From Cycas panzhihuaensis (lineage: Eukaryota; Cycadophyta): a DNA stretch of 64,000 nucleotides. The position numbers and the translations under genes were made by a program. Positions 36,676 to 49,166 of the stretch are shown one piece after another. The notes beneath the pieces are model-generated. The model saw nothing but the letters and a program-made list of their open reading frames with translations, was not told the DNA's origin and did no database searches. How positions within the stretch are numbered: position 1 is the stretch's first letter; each line of letters begins with the position of its first letter. The stretch covers positions 122,209,741 through 122,273,740 of the forward strand of contig CM041465.1 in assembly GCA_023213395.1 (NCBI GenBank), given 5' to 3'.

Positions 36676-38700
36676 AAATCCTTTGCCTTTAACAATCTTA
36701 ATATGTTTGACTTCTAAATCAAACTCCTAGATTTTTGTTAATCACTTTGCTTATTTCCCAATCGCCTTAGGCTCATTTAGTATAGTTTTAATAGGGGTTG
36801 GTGGAACATATGCTATAGTGTAGTTATGAATAATATAAGATCTAAAATCTTCTATGTATTTTACCAAGGCATAGGTCTACTTCTCCATTACTAAGTATAT
36901 CAACTATTAATCTTTAAGAGACTTGATTGAGAAAACTATTAGCCTCTTCTCTCTATTATCATCCTTTTTATATAAGAATTATAACATGTACCCCTTTTGA
37001 AGCATAGGAATAAAGTAAGTAGTCCTTATAAAAATTAGGACTTATATGATTTGATGCTTGAGAAATCAAATCCTTGATATAACTAAAGGCCTTCTTTACT
37101 TCATTGGTCAATATGAACTTGATATCTCTTATTGCGTCGATAGGTGCCCTCAAGGCACTTTGGCGAGGGAGTGGGGATTGGGGACTCAACCTTCTATTTT
37201 ACTCCCATAAAAAAATAAATAATCCAATTTTTGCACCGATAGGCGCCCTCAAGGCACTTTGGCAAGGGATTGGGGATTGGGGACTCAACCTTCCATTTTA
37301 CTTCCATAAAAAGTTAAATTAGAAAAATAGTAAAGAGAAAAAAAAAAAAGAATAAAAGAAAGGCGGGGGAGTGGGATTGGGGCTTCAGCCCTCTGTTTTA
37401 CTATCATAAATCATATAAAATAGTAAATAGTAAAGAGAAAAAAAGAAAAGAAAAGAAAAGAAAGCCGTGGAGGAGTGGGGCCACGTGCACTAGACGTCCA
37501 TTTAGATCATGCAAAAAGGGGGCAGAACATAACATAAAGTAAATTTAGTTAGTGCACGAACTCATCTATACTATATACACCTATAAACACACAAGCATTA
37601 TGATGCACTAGTTTAATAACTTGTTGATTGGTAGGATGACATGTGTGAAGTTAGGAATAAACCTCCTCATGAAATTAGTTTTCCCAATAAAAGCTTATGT
37701 TTCCTTCCTGTTGATGGATAATATAAGATCTTTTATTAGTTGAACTTACCTTAGGTAATTTAAGTCCATTCATTAGAAATACTATAACCCAATAATTTCC
37801 CTATTATAACCCCAAATAATATCTTCTTTGGATTCAAAGATATGCCAAGTTCCTTACATCTTTGAAATACATGTCTAAAGTCATCAATATGATCACTTTA
37901 TTTTCTAAGAAAAATAGTCATACTATCCAAATTAATAATTATAATTATGCTAGAACCCATAAAAGCATGGTCTATTACTCATTAAAAAGTAACTCCTATA
38001 TTAATCAACCTAAAAGTCATTTTCTTGTATGCAAAGGTTTCCTAAATAGTAGTGAATATGGTCTTATTTTAATCTTTCTCTACCACTAATACCCAATTAT
38101 AGTTTAAAAACCCATCCAATAATGACATTATTTCTAATCCTTTCATTTCATAAATAATCTAGTCCATTTGAGGTAGTGGGTAGTTATCCTTCAAGGATTC
38201 TTTATTGAGGTTATGAAAATTAACACATAATATAATATCTCCATTCTTATTTTGTATAGGTATAAAATTAACAACCCAAGAGTAATACTTGATTAGGAAA
38301 ATAATCCTAACATCCCTTAATTTCTATAATTTCTTCTAGATCAAATCTTTAATCTTAGGATTGATTGGTTTGTACTTCTACCTAGATGGTCTAACAATAG
38401 CTTAATTAATATAGTATACTAAATAATATTAGAGTTGAAGACCTACAAATCTTTATATGTCTAGGTAAATACATCCTATAACTCTTTGTACAAGGATAAT
38501 ACTTTTTCTTTCCTTTACATTTTGTTTGAGCAGACTTTATTAACGAAAACCATCCTTGGATTTTCTTCAATTCCTAGATTATATAAAATATTTTTCTTTA
38601 ATTCTCTTTTCAAAATCTCATCTATGAATTTCTTGAGTTTAGGAGAATCATTAATATCAAATAAATATTAATTAAATCACACCTTTGGGTATTTTGTTTA
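36676..38700 (-). pseudogene. Tat-like reverse transcriptase and RNase H (broken)
   Basis: RT (about 38700-37610): HIDDFRHVFQRCKELGISLN, KKILFGVIIGKLLGYSIS, then RFIPNFTHV. The palm motif that should be YxDD reads NLDS, so the active site is lost. The connection and RNase H start at 37130-36968 is VKKAFSYIKDLISQASN followed by ISPNFYKDYLLYSYASKG. The end is LNEPKAIGK and LTKI-stop-EFDLEVKHIKIV near 36690-36790. The wording is characteristic of Tat-group gypsies. An insertion with GC-rich repeats separates the RT from the RNase H part (37138 to about 37610). Confidence 0.74.
37138..37480. repeat. GC-rich tandem repeat of about 100 bp units
   Basis: Copies start near 37138 (CGATAGGTGCCCTCAAGGCA), 37237 (CGATAGGCGCCCTCAAGGCA), 37361 and 37463, the last two diverged. 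The core GGGGATTGGGGACTCAACCT is shared by the first two copies. The first two starts are 99 bp apart. An AAAAGAAAAG run separates the later copies. GTGCC-CTCAA-GGCAC can form a small hairpin. The block interrupts the Tat-like RT. Confidence 0.82.
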
Positions 38701-40498
38701 TCTTTAGCTAAATGAATTATTCATTAGGTCTACTTCTTGTTGCCTAACTAGGGCCTCAAGGCCTTAATCTGCCAATGTGTCATTGTAGTGAATACACCAT
38801 ACATAATCATATGATATTCACCATTACTATATCAATAAGATGTCAATAGTACTATATTTATGATCTTTGTAGTGAAGATACCATACACAATCATACGATA
38901 TTCATCATTATTACGTTAATATGATATAAATAATATAACATTCATAAGACAAGAGAGGAGATCAAAGATAAATAAATGCAGATATGAGTAACAATATAAT
39001 TATTTATTAACAAGGGAGACTACATGGTTGAATGAGCAATAGAAGTTATTAGCCTTGAATTAATGCATTAATCCCTTCCCCAATAATCTCACATACCACT
39101 CTCCACTATATCGCCTCACTCATATAGCCTAATTATACAATAGTTAGGTGGTTCAACTACCCAACTAATCCTTCATTAATGTCTCTCATTTACATTTATT
39201 AATCTTTATTTAATATAAGTACCAATGATCCCTCCTTTCAAATGTATCATTAGTAATTCTTAAATGTTTTAACCATGGCCCTTTGATAGGCCAACATCTT
39301 TCTTGGCCTTAAAATATATTATGTCTCAAAATACCATCAAATCTAACATCTCTCCTAGACTTAAGAAGTTGTATAGGCCTATAAAAACCAACACACATCT
39401 ATGTGACAATAGAAGTCAATGATGTCCATATGAAGGATCATCCATCGATTAGTTTGCATGGGTAACTAGTCATCATATCTATCAATTCTCTAGGAAGTCC
39501 TTTAGATACATGGTTCATCATTGATCTTTATCACACTATTGATTAGTGTTTATATCATGTTATAAAGCAACAATTATTAGAATCTAAGTTGTAGCTACTA
39601 TTAAGTAGTAATCTAGATGTTCCATTACTTGTCACTTAGGTCATGGTAGTTATATCAAATCCTACATACTATTGAACTAGGTTGTTAGTATTTTCATCAA
39701 CATCTCTAATACTAGGTAAGTCCCTTTTCCAGGTAACTGAGTAACAACACTCCTAACCTATACATCACCTTATTCAAAGAGTAGAGGGTTTGGCTTAACC
39801 CATAACCATCTAACTCATTAGGCTAACTCATAATTGTCACATTATCTTAGTGGCCTAAATAAATACTAAAGAGAGTAGTTGCATCACACTAAGTGTATAT
39901 TCATTGGGATCACCATTAGTTGAGTAGAAATGATGCTATATGAGGTTATTAGCTTCAAATTTGTAACTGCATACTGCTAGTAGATGAGAAAAACCTCAAC
40001 TTAAACTGAGATAAGAAAACTCATGTACCTACTACTTGTGTCTTTACTTATGTTTTGAATTCTCCCTTAATACATATGAGGTTATGCTTATCTTTGACTG
40101 TTGTGGAGTCCTATCATTGATACATGCTATAGTCATATATCAACATTATACACATACTCCTAGTATGGCTAGTTATAATATTTAGCTAGGTAGGCCTATA
40201 AAAATACTAACCATTATTACAAAATAAGGAAGACATGCAACTTCCTTGGAATTATTACATACAATAAAAAACTTCATATAAATCACTATAAACAAGTTAA
40301 AAATATATCTCTCCTCTAATGCCCATTACAACATACAATATACTAAATTATCTTATTATTATTGTGATTTGATATCCTACTAGTACTATGATGTGGCTAT
40401 GTCAATTTTGTTGTGTTCTTGCCCTTGACTCTATATAATCAAGTAAAATATTTGAGAATAACCTGATAGAAATGATAGTATTCCATTTTTAGAATGAC
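38701..40498. other. Unassigned decayed region, possibly a copia LTR and 3' end
   Basis: No coding motif is convincing. The minus strand has a purine tract (AAAGGAGGGATC) at 39226-39238 that could border an LTR to its left. Some words in 39100-39150 resemble the Copia-4 LTR at 48890-48950 (GCCTCACT...AGCCTAA). I could not establish a pair. A tandem repeat lies at 38790-38960. Confidence 0.35.
38790..38960. repeat. Two-copy tandem repeat, about 83 bp unit
   Basis: TTGTAGTGAATACACCATAC begins one copy and TTGTAGTGAAGATACCATAC the next, each followed by similar text ending CATAAG or TATGATC. Confidence 0.75.
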
Positions 40499-41135
40499 TA
40501 TTGAGAAAAATAGTCATACCCTTTAACCGCCACCAAGATCTATTGCATTCTCACAACTAGTTACAGAAATTGAAACTTAAAATTACATGCAAGTTCTAAA
40601 ATCAGAGATTATACAATAATATGAAAATGAAAGCCAAACATCACATATGCACCCAATATAACATGGTAAAACCCTAGTAGTGTGCTAGGGAAACATCCAC
40701 ATAAGAACGGTATTGATCTTTATTGCTATAGATTGGAGAAACAATACATCTCAGTTACAGAGTGCTCTCAGGAACAACAAACAGTCGTCACCCTCATCAT
40801 AGTATATTACATTACAAGATAATAAGAAAAGCCCTAAAACAAGCTACATGAGAGGGACGTCCAAGGCATGAATCTCAACCATAGAATCTAGGGTATTGTA
40901 TTGAATGATCCTGATTCTCTTTACATTTTAATATGTTTTACATGGCTAATTTTTTGGGTTGGAGGCTATTGCCCCCGAACCCCTTTCTAGCGGGGGGTGT
41001 TCCACGCCCCCTGCACCCCTCAGCCAAGGGGGGCTCCTTCCCCCCTTGGAACCCCCCGAGAAAGATTATGGGGGGAAATCACACTGAAAACATGCTAAAA
41101 TTTTAGCCCCATAATTATTGTCACAAGATCCAACA
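40499..41135 (-). repeat. Copia-3 3' LTR (left copy)
   Basis: 637 bp, TATTGAGAA...ATCCAACA. The first bases were probably TG before mutation. It contains a GC-rich block at 40971-41077. AAGGTGGAGAT on the minus strand next to it is the likely polypurine tract. Confidence 0.92.
40971..41077. repeat. GC-rich C-run/G-run block in the Copia-3 LTR
   Basis: Alternating runs such as GCCCCCGAACCCC, GCGGGGGG, AAGGGGGGC and CCCCCTTGG stand out from AT-rich surroundings. The runs can pair with each other. In element orientation the block lies about 60-165 bp from the LTR start, that is in U3. The second LTR has the same block at 45641-45757. Confidence 0.8.
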
Positions 41136-41179
41136 ATCTCCACCTTGACAACAATTACTTGGTACCTTTTTTGGACCCT

Positions 41180-44100
41180 TCATTATCTTTTCTGTAAGCC
41201 AAGAGAAGTCAAACACTATTTGAACTTATCTAATGGTACTGGTTTTGTGAATATATCAGTATAATTCTGATTGGTGTGAATATTCTGAAGTGCCACTCCA
41301 CCTACTTCCATAACTTGTTTAACAAAATGGTATTTAAGAGCAATATGCTTTGTTCTACTATGATAAGTTGGATTCTTGGCTAATTAAATGGCACATTGAC
41401 TGTCATAAAATACCTTTACATTTTCTTGTCTCCTTCTAAGCTCAACCAATAGACCCTGTAACTAGATTACTTCTTTACATGTATATTCTACAGTAACATA
41501 TTCAACTTTCGTGGTTGACAGTGTAATTGTGCTTTACAATTTGGACATCCAACTAATTGGACCATTTGTAAGAGTAAAAACATAACCTAAAGTAGACCTT
41601 AGTTTGTCTAAATCTCCTGCAAAGTCTGAATCGATATATCCATAAACCTGATTACTTATACCTCCAAAAGTGATGCAGTAGTCACTCGTGCCTCTCAAAT
41701 ACTGAAGCACCTATTTCATTGTAGCCTAATGTTGCTTTCTTGGATTTGCCATAAACCTACTAACTACACAGACTGCATGTGAAATATCAGGTCTTGTACA
41801 TACCATGGCATACATCAAACTTCCTACTGCACTGATATAAGGCATACGAGACATATAAGCCTTTTCTTCTTTACTACTAGGACTCATATTCGAAGAAAGC
41901 TTGAAGTGGAAAGCCAATATGATACTCATTGGTTTCACATTTTCCATACCAAACTTGGTTAGTACCTTCTCCACATATTTTTGATGTGATAACCATAGCT
42001 TACCATTTTTCTTGTCTCTATGTATCTCCATGCCTAAGATTTGTTTTGCAACTCCTAGATCCTTCATATCAAAAGTCCTAGCCAATTGAGCCTTTGGCTT
42101 TTTGATTTCTTCCATGCTCTTGCTTACAACCAGCATGTCATCAACATATAATACCAAGATAAGGAATAAGCCATTGTCTATAAATTTAAAGTAAGCATAA
42201 TGATCATACCTACTTTTTTAAAATTGTGGCTCTCCATATAGCATCAAACTTCTTGTACCACTATCTGGGTGATTGCTCCAGGCCATATAATGATTTCCTG
42301 AGCCTACAAATAAGTCTTTTCCTGCCATCTTATACAAACCCTTCTAGTTGATCTATATAGATCTCCTCATCTAAATCTCCATGTAGAAAAGTTATTTTTA
42401 CATTTAACTACTCCAACTCCAAATCGAGAGAAGCTATCAATGCTAACAGTACTCGAATTGAAATAAGTTTGACAACTGCTGAAAAGATCTCATGAAAGTC
42501 AATACTTACTTTTTATGCAAAACCTTTAGCCACCAGTCTTGCCCTGTATTTATCAACCTTTCCATCAACATCTATTTTCTTTTTAAAAACCCACTTGCAA
42601 CCAATAGTCTTCCTGCCATATGGAAGTTCTACCAAGTCCCATGAATTATTTTTCTTCAAAGCATCTATCTCTTCTTGTATAGCCCTTATCTACTTCTCAC
42701 CATGGATATCATCTACTGCTTCCTGATAACATACAGGCTCGCCATCATTAGAAATTAAAGTAATAGAAATAGAAGGGTTGTACCTATCAGGTGGATGACT
42801 AACTAGTGTAGATCTTCTAACTATTGGTAGAGGAGTATCCACATACTCCTGTGAATTTGCTACTAATTCATCTTCAGAAAGATCTTCATGCTCTTCTAAT
42901 TACACAGATGGTTGTATTTCAAACTTGACTTGTTGATGTTCACCATCGCTCTGCTTTATTTCAACTTCTCCATTGTCTGTTTTTACAAGGGGAGATTCAT
43001 CAAATACAATATCTTTGTTAATGGTGATTTTGTAGGCAGTAGGATCCCACAACCTGTATCCCTTCACACCATCCTTATCACCATAACCAACAAAGATATA
43101 TCTCTTGGATTTTGGGTCTAACTTTGAACATTTACTTTTCTTAGTCTAGGCATAAGCATCACAACCAAAAACTTTTAAATTTGAATAATCACATGGATGT
43201 CTAGCCCATACCTCTTCAGGAATCTTGCAATCTATTGCAAGTGATGGTGACCTGTTTACCAGATAACAAGCTATTTGAATAGCTTCTACCCACAAGCCTT
43301 GCTCCACTCATGCATTACTTGGCATGCTTCTTACTCTTTCCAAGAGTGTCTTATTCATGCACTCAGTAATGCCATTTTGCTGTGGAGTATAGCTAGTGGT
43401 CTTGTGTCTTTTGATCCCAGCTTCTCTGCAATAGTTCTCAAATTATAAAGAGTTGAACTCACCTCCATTATCAGTTCTTAAACATTTGATTGTCTTACTA
43501 GTGCTATTCTCAACTAGAGCCTTAAACTGCTTAAACACACTAAACACTTCAGATTTCCTTTTTAAATAATAAACCCATACCTTCTTGGAGTAATCATCTA
43601 TAAATGTGATAAAATACAATGATCTTCCATAAGATATTTTAGGGGCTGGTCCTTATACATCTGAATGTATGTAATCCAGAACACCTTTACTAGTGTGACT
43701 CCCTACTTTAAACCTGAGTCTACACTATTTTCCAAAAACATAATGTTTACAAAAAGCCAAGTCTGAAAGCTGTAAGTTAGGAAGCAATTTATGGTTTATC
43801 AATACCTTAAGTCCTCTCTCACTCATGTGCCCAAGTCTCTGATGCCAAAACTGAGCTGGATCTTCTGCAGTCTTTGATGATGTAGCTGCTTGCCTAACAT
43901 CTATACTTCCCACTAAAATGTAAAGATTTTATTTCTTTAAGGATTTCATAACAACCAAGGTGCCCTTTGATACCTTTAGGACTCCTTCATGACCTGTATG
44001 CTTATAACCACCCAAATCTAGTTCACCCAAGGAAATCAGATTCCTTTTCAGATCAGGTACATGTCTAATCTCAGTTAATGTTCTCACTACCCCATCGAAC

Positions 44101-45104
44101 ATCTTAATCCTGATGTTACCGATGCCCACTGTCTTACAAGAAACTTCATTCCCTATAAGTACATCACCACCATCAAGAGGTTGGTATGATGAGAACCAAC
44201 TCTTATGTGGACACATGTGAGGCGAAGCACCTGAATCTAATAACCAGTCATGGTGACAATAAGAATCATTACAAGAAACCAAGGCATCATCATCTATACC
44301 TTGATTTAACTCCACCTGATTCGCCTCCTTGGGAGGATCTTCCTTTTTTTGGAACTCCTTCCTTTTGTAGCAATCCTTCTTGAGGTAACTGGTCTTATTA
44401 TAGTGCCAACACCTAAGCTTATTCTTCTTGCCTTTTAACTTTGACCTCGATATATCCCTATAATTTTATCCTCTCTCAATCATTCTACCCCTTGCCGTCA
44501 TAGCTTCTAGTATGGAGGTTTTAAGACTAGACTTCCTTTACACTTCTTTTATTAGCAAAGCACTCACAACAGAATCATATTCTAATTCATCTGGAGTGGT
44601 AAAACTAATTGAGGTGACAATATTATCCCAGGATTCAGTTAATAAGCATAATAGGGTAATAGCCTTATCCTCATCTACAATTTTAACATCGATACTAGTC
44701 AATTGACAAATAAGAGTATTGAAAATATTTAAATGGTCAACAATTTTTGTGCCTTCCTTCATCCGTAATGAGTACAGTTTCCTATTCAGCTAGATTAGAT
44801 TCATTACTGATTTGGTCATATACATGCCTTCTAACTGGGTCCATAATCCTGCTGCTATCTGCTCCCCTATGGTGTTAAACAAAACTTCATCCGCCAAGTA
44901 CAATCATATTATGCTAAGTGCCTTCTTGTCTAAATCATCCCATTCATCATCGTTCATCCCTACGGGTTTCTTCGATTTACCTGCAAGGGCTTTATACAAA
45001 CCCTACTATACAAGAATATCATATGCTTTTAGCTTCCACAACTTTAAGTTGTTCTTGCCATTGGATTTCTCTACCTCGAACTTTGCACTTACTAGTTTCG
45101 CCAT
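41180..45104 (-). pseudogene. Copia-3 gag-pol polyprotein (broken)
   Basis: Start Met at 45104 (MAKLVSAKFEVEKSNGKNNL). The gag capsid continues to 44538 (IVDHLNIFNTLICQLTSIDV). The zinc knuckle near 44390-44430 is CWHYNKTSYLKKDC, with the second Cys lost. The protease is WLLDSGASPHMCPHK at about 44240. GAG-pre-integrase and zinc finger: WHQRLGHMSERGLKVL, then CKHYVFGK (second Cys lost). The integrase core has HSDV-stop-GPAPKIS and KCLRTDNGGEFN near 43470. The RT palm VLYVDDMLVV is near 42150 with both Asp present. RNase H ends with YTDIFTKPVPLDKF near 41220. Roughly ten or more stops, many at Trp or Gln positions. Copia order is clear. Confidence 0.9.
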
Positions 45105-45162
45105 TTGGTATAGAAAAGCTGACACCAAAACCTTCACAAACTCACTACAAAGAAAAAGAGTG

Positions 45163-45174
45163 GCTCTGATACCA
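45163..45174 (-). other. Copia-3 primer binding site
   Basis: Minus strand TGGTATCAGAGC, exact initiator-Met-tRNA primer match, two bases from the LTR. The leader is very short, about 60 bp from primer site to the gag Met. Confidence 0.93.
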
Positions 45175-45176
45175 CT

Positions 45177-45817
45177 TATTGAGAATACAAGGTCCCAACC
45201 CTTTAACTGCTACCAAGATCTATTACATTCTTGTAACTGGTTACAGAAATTGAAACTTAAAATTACATGCAAGTTCTAAAATTAGAGATTATATAATAAC
45301 ATGAAAATGAAAGCCAAACATCACATATGCACCTGATATAACATGGTAAAACCCTAACAATGTGCTAGGGAAACATCCACATAGGAAAGGTATCGATCTT
45401 TATTGCTATAGAATGGAGAAACAATACATCTCAGTTACAGAGTGCTCATAGGAATAACAAATAGCCACCGCCCTCATCACAGTACATTACATTAAAACAT
45501 AATAAGAAAAGCCCTAAAATGGGCTACATGAGAGGGACATCCAAGGCATGAATCTCAACCATAGAATCTAGGGTATTTGTATCAAACGACCCTGATTCTC
45601 TTTACATTTTAATATGCTTTATATAGCTAATTTTTTGAGTTGGGGGCTATCACCCCTGAACCCCCTCCTAGCGGGGGGCATTCCATGGCCCTCACACCCC
45701 CCGGCCAAGGGGGGCTTCCGCCCCCCTTAGAACTCCCCAAGAAAGATTAGGGGGGGAAATCGCACTGAAAACATGCCAAAAATTTTAGCCCCATAATTGT
45801 TGTCGTAATATCCAACA
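45177..45817 (-). repeat. Copia-3 5' LTR (right copy)
   Basis: 641 bp, TATTGAGAATACAAGG...ATATCCAACA, aligned throughout with 40499-41135. The GC-rich block is at 45641-45757. Confidence 0.92.
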
Positions 45818-46658
45818 ATGAATGTTTAGTATTATTCTAGTTTTTAGATGGTCTAGAATATTTGTTATTTTGATTATGATTATTTATAAAAGTTGAAGAA
45901 GAAGAACCTTTATGAGGCTTCTAAAATTTAGGGTTATTATTGTGATTAATATGAAAGTTATTTTGTTTAAAATTGTTACGTTTAGACTTAGAAAATAGAG
46001 CCTGTGAAGGATCTTGAAGTTTTCTAGTTTGAATTAACATAGTTTGATAGACAATAAACTAATTTATTTGTTGGTTGAAGGTGATTTCTAGGAAACCAAC
46101 TTATTATCTAGTGGATTTAAAGATATTAAAATGTTTAGGTAATTTATTTATAGCTAAATAGACAAGTGTTTCATCATCTTTAGCATAGGTGATAATTGTA
46201 GTTTTATCACCTTCTTTAGTTGAAGATTTTATGTAGTTATCTAGTTCCTTATTAATCAATTAAATTTTTTCTAAGAAATCCTTAACTTTAGAAAATTTAT
46301 CAAAGTTGAGATCATACAACTATTATTCTAAGACAGTTAGCTAACATTTATCAACCTTATCATACTTTTCCTTAAGAGTTTGCCAGACTTGGGTGAGTTC
46401 ATCTATCTCAGAAAATTGCCTGCTGATGTCTAGTAAAAGGGAGTTTAGGATGGTACCTAGGGCACCATCACAATTCATCATATATACCATATAGGCTTTT
46501 GATGTTTTGTCATTAGGCTTTACAAATTCTCTTGTCACATATCACCAAATCTTTTGTTGTTTAAGAACTTAGGATATTTTAAGTTTCCAGTTAATATAGT
46601 TTAAGCCAGTTAGTACTAGAATTGAGGGACAGGAGGTTGGCCCTAGTATGAGAGCCAT
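45818..46658 (-). pseudogene. Copia-4 gag (broken)
   Basis: Minus strand LTGLNYINWKLKI near 46620, followed by VTREFVKPNDKTSKAYMVYM, IDELTQVWQTLKEKYDKVDK and a UBN2-type capsid run (LAINKLPKHFNIFKSTR). An Asn/Lys/Ser-rich tail (NNFHINHNNNPKF) follows. This is the standard plan of a copia gag. It is interrupted by stops near 46560 and 46340 and finally by the Copia-3 insertion. Confidence 0.78.
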
Positions 46659-48642
46659 TGTAGATAGAAAACCTTAGAAATAATATCCTCTTGAGGGAAA
46701 AAAAGAAAAGAAAAGAAAAAGATGATAAGGAATTATTTATAAAAAAGTAATCACAGTCTTTAGTATTAGATGAGAATAATCATTAACTTAATTCATGTGA
46801 ATATTGAAGCAGGAAGGTTGAGCTATTATAAAATTTTGTAAATAATAAAGTCATTAATTAATTGCCACAAATCAATAATAATGTAATTTAGTTAAATATT
46901 GAGTAGATTGAATCAACCAAGTGAGTAATTTTATGATTCATGTCAAAAGCTAATAAAATAGTAATTTTGATTAAGTATTAATAAATTGCATGAAATACTT
47001 AGGAAAATATATAAAAAATATTATAATTAAGCCATATATTTGATAAATGAATTGATGTTTATTAAATTGAATTATTAAAGTTAAGGTATTATAAAGAAAT
47101 TTTGTAAAAAAATCACATACCTTAGCTTACTTGGTCATGATAGAAGACTTGACTTTAGTCAAGATTTGGTATATCAAGATCATGTCCAGTTGGTTTGAGT
47201 GACTAGTCAGAGCATCCGTATCTGAATTACGAATCTGGCATATCTTTCAGAATCAAATTTGGACTCTATATGATGAAGTTATGGTAAAAAAAAGTACAGG
47301 TATCTCTTTTTTAAAAAAATAGAAAAATAAAGAAGAAATAAGATAGGGGTTAAGCCCCTTTCAGATTTGGACTAAGGTCAGATAGGAGGCTTACATGACT
47401 AGGGGGCTAACAGTTAGGGGGTTAGCACCTAGTAGAACCCAATTGGTTTTACAATTTAATTTAATCAAATAAATAAAAGAAACATGAAAAATAAGTTATC
47501 AAAGGTGACAGATCAAAAATAAAATTACAATAAAGTTTAATTTATTTTAGACATTAGAAAAAGAAAATTTAAAAACAAGGGTGGGTGGACTCAAATTTTT
47601 AATTAAATGAATTGTATTCTTTTTGTAAATGAAAAAATAATACAATTAAATTTATTTATTTTTTAGGATTGTTGTTTTAAAAATCCTAAAAATTAGGGTT
47701 ACACCCCATTTTGTAGGTTTTGATGCATTGTCTTCCATTGATGGTGTCTCTAATATCACAATATTTGTGTTCTGTCTACATTAATGGCATCTCAAATGAT
47801 CACATTCTTCGTGCTCCGTCTACTTCCATTGCATCTAAAATCTGTATGGGTATCTAAGTGCATAGGAATGGAATGGTCTACATTTATATTTCCTCATGTA
47901 ACTGGGAAAGATTCTTCATTACATGAGATTGAGAACATTTTATTAGAAATGACTCTTACTGCATCTCCTTCACTACATCTCCATATCTCCTTTTTTTTTT
48001 TTTTTTTTTACTTTTTTTCATCATCTCTCCAATAGCTAATTTCTCATATGGCATGGCTCTAGTACTAACATGGTTGTGTCTATGTGTAGGTTACTGTGTA
48101 GGGCCTTAATCTACACTTATATTAACAAGTCGATGAAGGGAGATTGCATGGGAACTATGGTCTTTGAAAATTTCTCTTTGTATAAAACTATTAGGCTAAC
48201 TAATCATTTAGTCTTTGCTTCTAAAATATCTGTGAGTGACTTGGGTGTCTTTATATGTAGAGTTTTTGCATATAGGATTTTTATTTTGTTTTAAAAATCT
48301 TTCTTAGATAGGCTAAAAGAGTTTGAATGCTAATGAGAGAAAGAAAAAAAAGGAGACAGTTAAGCCATGGCAAATATTTGTAACAAGGTTTTTGATGCCC
48401 TAATGTTTATTCATATTTTGTAAATATTTTGGTCTTTCTTAAACCCTGTGAGATATCTAGTATATTTACATAAATGTAAAAACTATAAATACTTTTGGAT
48501 TTTTTAATAAAGTATTCTTTTGATTTTATTTCTTAAAAAAAAAATTGTAAAAAAATATATAAGGGTTTGATAAAAATGTTTTGCTATGTCTGCTTCAAAT
48601 TTTAGTTTTAAATTTTATAATATTCGATTTGATGGCTACCCT
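46659..48642 (-). other. Copia-4 leader
   Basis: About 2 kb without coding motif. A 19-base T run lies near 47991-48010 (A-rich on the sense strand). Short plus-strand open frames at 47784-48294 have no recognisable product. Confidence 0.55.
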
Positions 48643-48654
48643 ACTCTAATACCA
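48643..48654 (-). other. Copia-4 primer binding site
   Basis: Minus strand TGGTATTAGAGT, two mismatches to the initiator-Met-tRNA site, directly abutting the LTR start TGTTAGAGAGGG. Confidence 0.82.
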
Positions 48655-49166
48655 TGTTAGAGAGGGTTAAAAAATTTCATACACATGAGACTATTAAATT
48701 GAAATATATGTTTTTGTATATCAATTAATTCACATATTAATATCATCATAATAATATCATAGATATATAATAAAAATCACCACAAGAACAAAGTGTTGAT
48801 AGGTGGGAAAAACCCCTTAGTGGGAATGAAAAAACCACCTCCTAAAGTAATAAATATATTAATAATAGAAATATATTACAGTGATGATTAGTGAGGATCT
48901 CATCCTGCCTCACTTTATACTAGCCTAACTCTACGCATACCCTCCACCTCACTAGACAATCTTTGACCAACCTGACCAACTGACCAACGTCCTAAAATCT
49001 AGGAGGAGATTTTTAAGGAAGGTGAAAGGTTCGTTGAAATGAGAAGTTTGCTATTTCAATAAACTACATAATTAGGTATAGTATAGTAACATTAATAATT
49101 TTTACAAGGATAACATTATTACAAGATAACTTTAATGAATAAGATAACATTATTCTAATATAAACA
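48655..49166 (-). repeat. Copia-4 5' LTR
   Basis: About 512 bp from TGTTAGAGAGGG to CTAATATAAACA. The right end is set by the resumption of Gypsy-D protease text at 49167. Confidence 0.66.

Larger units (their letters stand above)
30054..38700 (-). mobile_element. Tat-like Ty3/gypsy, contains Copia-2
   Basis: Integrase at 30060-31562 and RT/RNase H at 36676-38700 are minus-strand halves separated by Copia-2. Integrase and RNase H resemble the Tat/Ogre group rather than the chromoviruses: there is no chromodomain, and the text includes FGVIIGKLLGYSIS, IKIVKGKGF and VLEEFYVGFCGVYF. No LTR, gag or protease was found, so only the 3' two thirds of a pol remain. Confidence 0.65.
40499..45817 (-). 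mobile_element. Copia-3: Ty1/copia (Tork-like) element inside Copia-4 gag
   Basis: LTRs at 40499-41135 and 45177-45817 are closely similar over their whole length. The primer site is exact. The coding region is a nearly continuous copia polyprotein of about 3.9 kb. Flanks ATGAC (40494-40498) and ATGAA (45818-45822) differ at one base. RT wording (VLYVDDMLVV, AKQILGMEIHRDKKNGKLWL) resembles the Tork/Tnt1 group. Its 5.3 kb length is normal. Stops make it inactive. A third LTR of this family is at 63497. Confidence 0.93.
45818..49166 (-). mobile_element. Copia-4: older copia element, 5' part (LTR, leader, gag)
   Basis: The 5' LTR (48655-49166), primer site, about 2 kb leader and gag are readable on the minus strand. 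The gag is cut by Copia-3 at 45818. The pol and 3' LTR should lie left of 40499 but were not recognised there. The right LTR end abuts the Gypsy-D protease at 49167. Confidence 0.65.

Noticed and set aside
47991-48010. Poly-T run as the tail of a SINE or LINE
   Set aside because: I saw no RNA polymerase III boxes, LINE protein motif or target duplication beside it.
47784-48294. Two plus-strand open frames of 83 and 74 codons that might be a small host gene
   Set aside because: They lie in the Copia-4 leader. One runs into a T homopolymer encoding Phe repeats, and no splice or domain evidence supports a gene.
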